Of a stretch of 64,000 bases of DNA, positions 60,079-64,000 are shown in pieces. The DNA is from Streptomyces sp. CB02959 (GTDB lineage Bacteria; Actinomycetota; Actinomycetes; Streptomycetales; Streptomycetaceae). The stretch lies in NCBI RefSeq assembly GCF_002803155.1, contig NZ_NNBP01000012.1, forward strand, positions 124,001-188,000, in the 5' to 3' direction. The translations under genes were made by a program, and so were the position numbers. The notes under the pieces are model-generated. The model made no database searches. It was not told where the DNA came from and worked only from the letters and a program-made list of their open reading frames with translations. The stretch's first letter is position 1, and each line of letters starts with the position of its first letter.

Positions 60079-60984
60079 TCAGTCCTCCCGCGGCACCCGC
60101 ACGACGCCCTCCTGCACCACGGAGACCGCCAACCGCCCGTCGGCCGTGAAGATCCGGCCCGTCCCCAGCCCCCGGCCGCCTCCCGCGGTCGGCGACTCCT
60201 GGTCGTAGAGCAGCCACTCGTCGGCCCGCAGCGGCCGGTGGAACCACATCGCGTGGTCGAGGCTCGCCCCCACGACGTCGCCCACCGCCCAGCCGCCGCG
60301 CCCGTGGGCCAGCAGCACCGAGTCCAGCAGGGTCATGTCCGAGACGTACGTCACCAGGCAGATGTGCAGCAGCGGCAGGTCCTTTGGACCGTCCAACTTG
60401 CCGTCGGTGCGGAACCACACCTGCGACCGGGGCGCCCGGGCGGTGCCCGCGCTGCCGAACGGCGGCTCCTCCACGTAGCGCAGGTCGACGGCGTCCCGGG
60501 CCTCCAGCAGCCGCTGGACCATGTCCGGTTCGCGGAACCGGTCGGCGTACCGCGGCAGCATTTCGGCCTGCGTCGGCAGGGTCAGCGGATCCGGCGCCGC
60601 CGGCATCGGCTCCTGGTGTTCCAGGGCCGCCTCCTCGTACGCGTGGAAGGACGCGGTGAGGTGGAAGATCGGCTTGCCGTGCTGGACGGCGACCACCCGC
60701 CGGGTGGTGAAGGACCGTCCGTCGCGGATCCGGTCGACGGTGTAGACGATGGGCGCGCCGGGGTCGCCGGGGCGCAGGAAGTAGGCGTGCAGCGAGTGCG
60801 GCGGCCGGTCGGCGGGGACCGTGCGCCCGGCCGCGACCAGGGCCTGCGCGGCGACCTGGCCGCCGAACACCCGGGGGACGACCGAGGCCCGGCTCCGGCC
60901 GCGGAAGATGTCCTGCTCGATCGGCTCCAGGTCGAGCAGATCGAGCAGCGCGTGCAGGGCGTCCGACTGCGGTGCATCGTTCAC
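60079..60984 (-). CDS. tesB: Acyl-CoA thioesterase II (TesB-type)
   Basis: The product has 301 residues and is a double hot-dog thioesterase that hydrolyses acyl-CoA to free acid and CoA. Typical segments are RVFGGQVAAQALVAA, HSLHAYFLRPGDP, GRSFTTRRVVAVQ and, in the second hot-dog, GASLDHAMWFHRP followed by ADEWLLYDQESP, where the catalytic Asp and Gln lie. GTG 60984 is the only suitable start near the domain edge; the ribosome site is weak. It follows the acyl-CoA dehydrogenase gene after 20 bases on the same strand, so the two are probably co-transcribed. Confidence 0.9.
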   Translation of the reverse strand: MNDAPQSDALHALLDLLDLEPIEQDIFRGRSRASVVPRVFGGQVAAQALVAAGRTVPADRPPHSLHAYFLRPGDPGAPIVYTVDRIRDGRSFTTRRVVAVQHGKPIFHLTASFHAYEEAALEHQEPMPAAPDPLTLPTQAEMLPRYADRFREPDMVQRLLEARDAVDLRYVEEPPFGSAGTARAPRSQVWFRTDGKLDGPKDLPLLHICLVTYVSDMTLLDSVLLAHGRGGWAVGDVVGASLDHAMWFHRPLRADEWLLYDQESPTAGGGRGLGTGRIFTADGRLAVSVVQEGVVRVPRED

Positions 60985-61004
60985 GTGCGTGGACCCTCGC
61001 GCCC

Positions 61005-62162
61005 TCAGAGACCCATGGACTTGGCGATGATGGACTTCATGACCTCGCTGGTGCCGCCGTAGATGCGGTTGACGCGGTTGTCGGCGTAGAGGCGGGCGAT
61101 CGGGTACTCGTTCATGAAGCCGTAGCCGCCGTGCAGTTGGAGGCAGCGGTCGATGACGCGGTGGGCGACCTCGGTGCAGAAGAGCTTCGTGGAGGCGGCC
61201 TCGGCCGGGGTCAGCTCGCCGGCGTCCAGGGCCTCCAGCGCGCGGTCGGCGACGGCCTCGGCGGCGTCCACCTCGGCCTGGCAGGCGGCCAGTTCGAACT
61301 TGGTGTTCTGGAAGGAGGCGACGGTCTTGCCGAAGACGGTGCGCTCCTGCACGTACTGCTGGGCGAACCGGACGGCGGCCTTGGCCTGCGCGTAGGCGCC
61401 GAAGGCGATGCCCCAGCGCTCGGAGGGCAGGTTCCGGCCGAGGTAGGAGAAGCCCTTGTTCTCCTCGCCGAGCAGGTCCTCGACGGGCACCTTGACGTCG
61501 ACGAACGCCAGCTCGGCGGTGTCGGAGACCTTCAGGCCGAGCTTGTCGAGCTTGCGGCCGATGGAGTAGCCCTCGGACGTGGTGTCGACGGCGAAGAGGG
61601 AGATGCCGAAGCGGCGGTCGTCCTCGCGCGGCGCGGAGGTGCGGGCGCAGACGATGACGCGGTCGGCGTGCACGCCGCCGGTGATGAAGGTCTTGGAGCC
61701 GTTGAGGACGTAGTGGGTGCCGTCGGCGGAGAGCTTGGCGGTGGTCTTCATGCCGGCGACGTCGGAGCCGGTGCCCGGCTCGGTCATCGCCAGCGCCCAC
61801 ATCTCCTCGCCGGAGACGAACTTGGGCAGGTAGCGCTGCTTCTGCGCCTCGGTGGCGAGCATCTCGATGTACGGCAGGCCGAGCAGCACGTGGACCCCGG
61901 AGCCGCCGAAGGAGACGCCGGCGCGGGCGGTCTCCTCGTACATCACGGCCTCGAACTTGTGCGAGTCGATGCCGGCGCCGCCGTACTCCTCGGGGACGCG
62001 GATACCGAAGACGCCCAGCTCGGCGAGCCTGTAGTAGAAGTCGCGGGGCGCCTGGCCGGCGGCGCACCACTCGTCGTACACGGGCACGACCTCGGCCTCG
62101 ATAAAGGCGCGTATGGTCTCGCGGAACGCCTCGTGATCCTCGTTGAACACCGTCCGACGCAT
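61005..62162 (-). CDS. Acyl-CoA dehydrogenase (long-chain/isovaleryl type)
   Basis: The product has 385 residues and is a flavin enzyme that introduces an alpha-beta double bond into acyl-CoA. Family landmarks: ALAMTEPGTGSDVAGMKTTA (FAD/substrate loop), KTFITGG, QRYLPKFVSGE and IYGGTSEVMKSIIAKSMG at the end. YGGT lacks the catalytic Glu of short-chain enzymes, and the base is probably E248 in NLPSERWGIA, as in long-chain and isovaleryl-CoA dehydrogenases. AAGGAGG precedes ATG 62162. An operator-like CTAAGC-GTTT-GCTCAG palindrome lies 26 bases upstream. It heads an operon with the thioesterase. Confidence 0.9.
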   Translation of the reverse strand: MRRTVFNEDHEAFRETIRAFIEAEVVPVYDEWCAAGQAPRDFYYRLAELGVFGIRVPEEYGGAGIDSHKFEAVMYEETARAGVSFGGSGVHVLLGLPYIEMLATEAQKQRYLPKFVSGEEMWALAMTEPGTGSDVAGMKTTAKLSADGTHYVLNGSKTFITGGVHADRVIVCARTSAPREDDRRFGISLFAVDTTSEGYSIGRKLDKLGLKVSDTAELAFVDVKVPVEDLLGEENKGFSYLGRNLPSERWGIAFGAYAQAKAAVRFAQQYVQERTVFGKTVASFQNTKFELAACQAEVDAAEAVADRALEALDAGELTPAEAASTKLFCTEVAHRVIDRCLQLHGGYGFMNEYPIARLYADNRVNRIYGGTSEVMKSIIAKSMGL

Positions 62163-62187
62163 GCCCTTGGCCTCCTTCACCACCACA

Positions 62188-62203
62188 CTAAGCGTTTGCT
62201 CAG
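62188..62203. promoter_or_regulatory. TetR-type operator-like palindrome before the acyl-CoA dehydrogenase
   Basis: CTAAGCGTTTGCTCAG has arms CTAAGC and GCTCAG with one mismatch. The motif resembles sites used by TetR-family acyl-CoA regulators. It differs from the GGTTA-N7-TTAACC sites near the adjacent TetR gene, so another regulator may act here. Confidence 0.45.
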
Positions 62204-62257
62204 CGAAAGCTACCCGCCGGTCACCAAAGCTGTCCAGAGCGGGGAAGGAGCGGCCCC

Positions 62258-62914
62258 TCAGTCCGCCCGGCGCGACATCGCCACACCCCGCGCGCCGTCC
62301 GCGACCGCCTCCGGCACCCCGGCGTCCACCGCCCCGAACGCCCCCAGCGCCAGCCGGTGCAGCAGCAGCGCCATCTCCGTACGCCCCGGGAGCGAGCCCG
62401 GCCGACCCAGGTGCGGGGTGGAGTTCAGCAGCCCGAAGACCGCGTGCACGGCCGCCCGCACCTCGGACTCCGACGACTCGGCGTGGACCTGCCGGACGAC
62501 CTCCACCCACAGCTCGACGTACTGCCGCTGGAGCTGCCGGACCCGCTTGCGGTCGGCCTCCCGGAGGCGGTCCAGTTCACGGTCGTGCAGGGTGATCAGG
62601 GGCCGGTCGTCGAGCGCGAAGTCGATATGCCCGTCGATCAGCGCGTCGAGCACCGCCGCCGGGGTCTCGCCGCCCTCCTCGACCCGCATCCGGCCGCCGG
62701 CCAGCAGCCGCTCGCTGATCCCGACGAGGAGCTCGGCGAGCATCGCGTCCTTGCCGGCGAAGTGCCGGTAGAGCCCGGGCCCGGAGATGCCCACGGCCGC
62801 CCCTATCTCGTCCACGCCGACGCCGTGGAAACCGCGCTCCGCGAAGAGCCGGGCGGCCTCCTTGAGGATCTGCTCGCGGCGGCTGGTCGGGGCGGGGGCC
62901 TGCGCATTACTCAT
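62258..62914 (-). CDS. TetR-family regulator of acyl-CoA metabolism
   Basis: The product has 218 residues. The helix-turn-helix is in the first 60 residues (REQILKEAARLFAERGFHGV, GISGPGLYRHFAGKDAMLAE). A helical ligand domain with HDRELDRLREADRKRVRQLQ follows, similar to regulators of branched-chain and fatty acid catabolism in actinobacteria. It is divergent from the carboxyltransferase gene and downstream of no gene on its own strand. Its own -10 lies just before the ATG (see 62922), which suggests a leaderless or nearly leaderless mRNA. Confidence 0.85.
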   Translation of the reverse strand: MSNAQAPAPTSRREQILKEAARLFAERGFHGVGVDEIGAAVGISGPGLYRHFAGKDAMLAELLVGISERLLAGGRMRVEEGGETPAAVLDALIDGHIDFALDDRPLITLHDRELDRLREADRKRVRQLQRQYVELWVEVVRQVHAESSESEVRAAVHAVFGLLNSTPHLGRPGSLPGRTEMALLLHRLALGAFGAVDAGVPEAVADGARGVAMSRRAD

Positions 62915-62921
62915 GCCGTCG

Positions 62922-62951
62922 ATTGTAGACAGGCGGGTTAGTGGTCGTTAA
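62922..62951 (-). promoter_or_regulatory. Promoter of the TetR gene, possibly leaderless
   Basis: On the minus strand TTAACG (62951-62946) and TACAAT (62927-62922) have an 18-base spacer, and the -10 ends seven bases before the ATG. Transcription would begin at or next to the start codon. The -35 lies inside the first operator-like site. Confidence 0.55.
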
Positions 62952-62983
62952 CCTGTGGGAAACGGGGTTAACGCCCATTAACC
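62936..62983. promoter_or_regulatory. Twin TetR operator candidates GGTTA-N7-TTAACC
   Basis: Two imperfect palindromes with identical layout occur 30 bases apart: GGTTA at 62936-62940 with TTAACC at 62948-62953, and GGTTA at 62966-62970 with TTAACC at 62978-62983. Both have seven-base spacers. They fill the divergent promoter between the TetR and carboxyltransferase genes. Confidence 0.7.
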
Positions 62984-63050
62984 CGTCTGGCCCCGGGACA
63001 CACCCCGCGGCGCCCGGCGGGCAGCCGACCGAGCGAGGGGGCCCATAGCG

Positions 63051-64000
63051 ATGGAGGCCATCGAGCAGGCACCGGTGCTGGCCAGCACCGACGACCCGGC
63101 GTCCGACGCCTGGCGGGCCAACGAGGCCGCGCACCGCGAACTGACCGGGCAACTGCGCGCGAAGCTGGCCGCGGCCCGGCTGGGCGGCGGCGAGAAGGCG
63201 CGGGCGCGGCACACCGCCCGCGGCAAGCTGCTGCCCCGCGACCGGGTGGACGCACTGCTGGACCCCGGCTCCCCGTTCCTGGAGCTGGCACCGCTGGCCG
63301 CGGACGGGATGTACGACGGGGCCGCGCCGGCCGCCGGGGTGATCGCCGGCATCGGCCGGGTCAGCGGCCGGGAGGCCGTGATCGTCGCCAACGACGCCAC
63401 CGTCAAGGGCGGCACGTACTACCCGATGACGGTCAAGAAGCACCTGCGCGCGCAGGAGGTGGCACTGGAGAACCGCCTCCCGTGCCTGTACCTGGTCGAC
63501 TCCGGCGGCGCGTTCCTGCCGATGCAGGACGACGTCTTCCCCGACCGCGAGCACTTCGGGCGGATCTTCTACAACCAGGCGCGGATGTCCGCCGCCCGCA
63601 TCCCGCAGATCGCCGCGGTCCTCGGCTCCTGCACGGCCGGCGGCGCCTACGTCCCGGCGATGAGCGACGAGGCGGTGATCGTGCGGAACCAGGGCACGAT
63701 CTTCCTCGGCGGCCCCCCGCTGGTGAAGGCCGCCACCGGCGAGGTGGTCAGCGCCGAGGAACTGGGCGGCGGCGAGGTGCACTCCCGCACCTCCGGGGTC
63801 ACCGACCACCTCGCCGAGGACGACGCGCACGCCCTGCGGATCGTCCGCACCATCGTCGCAACCCTCGGCGACCGCCCGCCGCTCCCCTGGTCCGTCCGGC
63901 CCGTCGAGGAGCCCAAGGCCGACCCCGCCGGGCTCTACGGCGCGGTGCCGGTGGACTCCCGCACGCCCTACGACGTCCGCGAGGTGATCGCCCGGATCGT
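63051..64000 (+). CDS. accD1: Acyl-CoA carboxylase carboxyltransferase (beta) subunit, 3' partial
   Basis: About 316 codons are visible before the window ends. The carboxyltransferase fold is clear: ARHTARGKLLPRDRVDALLD at the N-terminus, VIVANDATVKGGTYYPMTVK, LYLVDSGGAFLPMQDDVFPD, and the GSCTAGGAYVPAMSDE oxyanion-hole loop with FLGGPPLVKAATGE. Such subunits pair with a biotinylated alpha subunit to carboxylate methylcrotonyl-, propionyl- or acetyl-CoA. QDDVFPDREHFGRIFYNQA is typical of methylcrotonyl-CoA carboxylases, which fits leucine degradation together with the divergent TetR and nearby dehydrogenase. GAGGGGG precedes ATG 63051, though at a wide spacing. Confidence 0.9.
   Translation, partial: MEAIEQAPVLASTDDPASDAWRANEAAHRELTGQLRAKLAAARLGGGEKARARHTARGKLLPRDRVDALLDPGSPFLELAPLAADGMYDGAAPAAGVIAGIGRVSGREAVIVANDATVKGGTYYPMTVKKHLRAQEVALENRLPCLYLVDSGGAFLPMQDDVFPDREHFGRIFYNQARMSAARIPQIAAVLGSCTAGGAYVPAMSDEAVIVRNQGTIFLGGPPLVKAATGEVVSAEELGGGEVHSRTSGVTDHLAEDDAHALRIVRTIVATLGDRPPLPWSVRPVEEPKADPAGLYGAVPVDSRTPYDVREVIARI

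Noticed and set aside
1..64000. tRNA, rRNA or insertion sequence
   Set aside because: No cloverleaf with a T-loop consensus, no rRNA-like stretch and no transposase with terminal inverted repeats was found by reading; a dedicated scan could still find a short one.

Overview
The window is high-GC DNA (roughly 70-75 percent G+C, codon third positions almost always G or C, GTG starts common, many TetR/LacI regulators, Tat-type signal peptides, a type VII-style toxin locus). This fits a Streptomyces chromosome or a close relative. The runs copper chaperone - citrate synthase - RecD2-like helicase, and agmatinase - thioesterase - acyl-CoA dehydrogenase - TetR - acyl-CoA carboxylase, resemble the Streptomyces core as I remember it; that was not checked here. 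No rRNA, tRNA, CRISPR array or intact insertion sequence was seen.

Layout. 1-8.2 kb: carbohydrate/polyol catabolism: an IolE-like TIM-barrel enzyme, two Gfo/Idh/MocA dehydrogenases, a sugar MFS symporter preceded by a possible 41-residue ORF, a peptidoglycan-binding protein, a broken MFS gene and a LacI regulator whose operator-like site is repeated in front of the second dehydrogenase. 8.3-14.6 kb: GNAT and DedA genes, a copper chaperone behind a CsoR-type operator, a 714-base interval that looks like a small-RNA gene with a strong terminator, citrate synthase and a RecD2-like helicase. 14.7-20.1 kb: a second sugar locus with overlapping genes (dehydrogenase, DUF993 protein, TIM-barrel isomerase), divergent from a LacI regulator and a further TIM-barrel gene. 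20.5-26.7 kb: exported enzymes (GH3 glycosidase, S37 peptidase, Tat cupin, Tat alpha/beta hydrolase) with a TetR regulator. 26.7-31 kb: two ABC-F proteins, the first behind a leader with a 9-codon ORF, hairpins and a T-tract, then a CGNR-like regulator. 31-38 kb: a fused ABC exporter and a secreted GH65 enzyme. 38.2-41.9 kb: an operon of a degenerate ATPase, a YhgE/Pip-type membrane protein and its probable TetR repressor. 41.9-47 kb: a TPP enzyme, a sodium:solute symporter and a PucR regulator.

47-58 kb is the accessory highlight: a lipoprotein, an Imm35/YrhB-like protein, a WXG100-like protein, a 2125-residue toxin, and an NTPase protein with a SUKH-4-like C-terminus. The giant protein has a CpnT-like WXG N-terminus and appears to carry two different toxin domains: an internal papain-like glutamine-deamidase-type domain (C1171, H1268, D1283) between Gln/His-rich linkers, and a C-terminal zinc deaminase-like domain (H1979-S-E1981, C2011, C2022). 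A candidate immunity gene lies on each side.

58-64 kb returns to metabolism: agmatinase, a phosphatase-like protein, a TesB-type thioesterase, an acyl-CoA dehydrogenase, and a TetR gene divergent from a carboxyltransferase gene that runs off the window. Paired GGTTA-N7-TTAACC sites lie between those two. All functional calls rest on motif reading without database searches.
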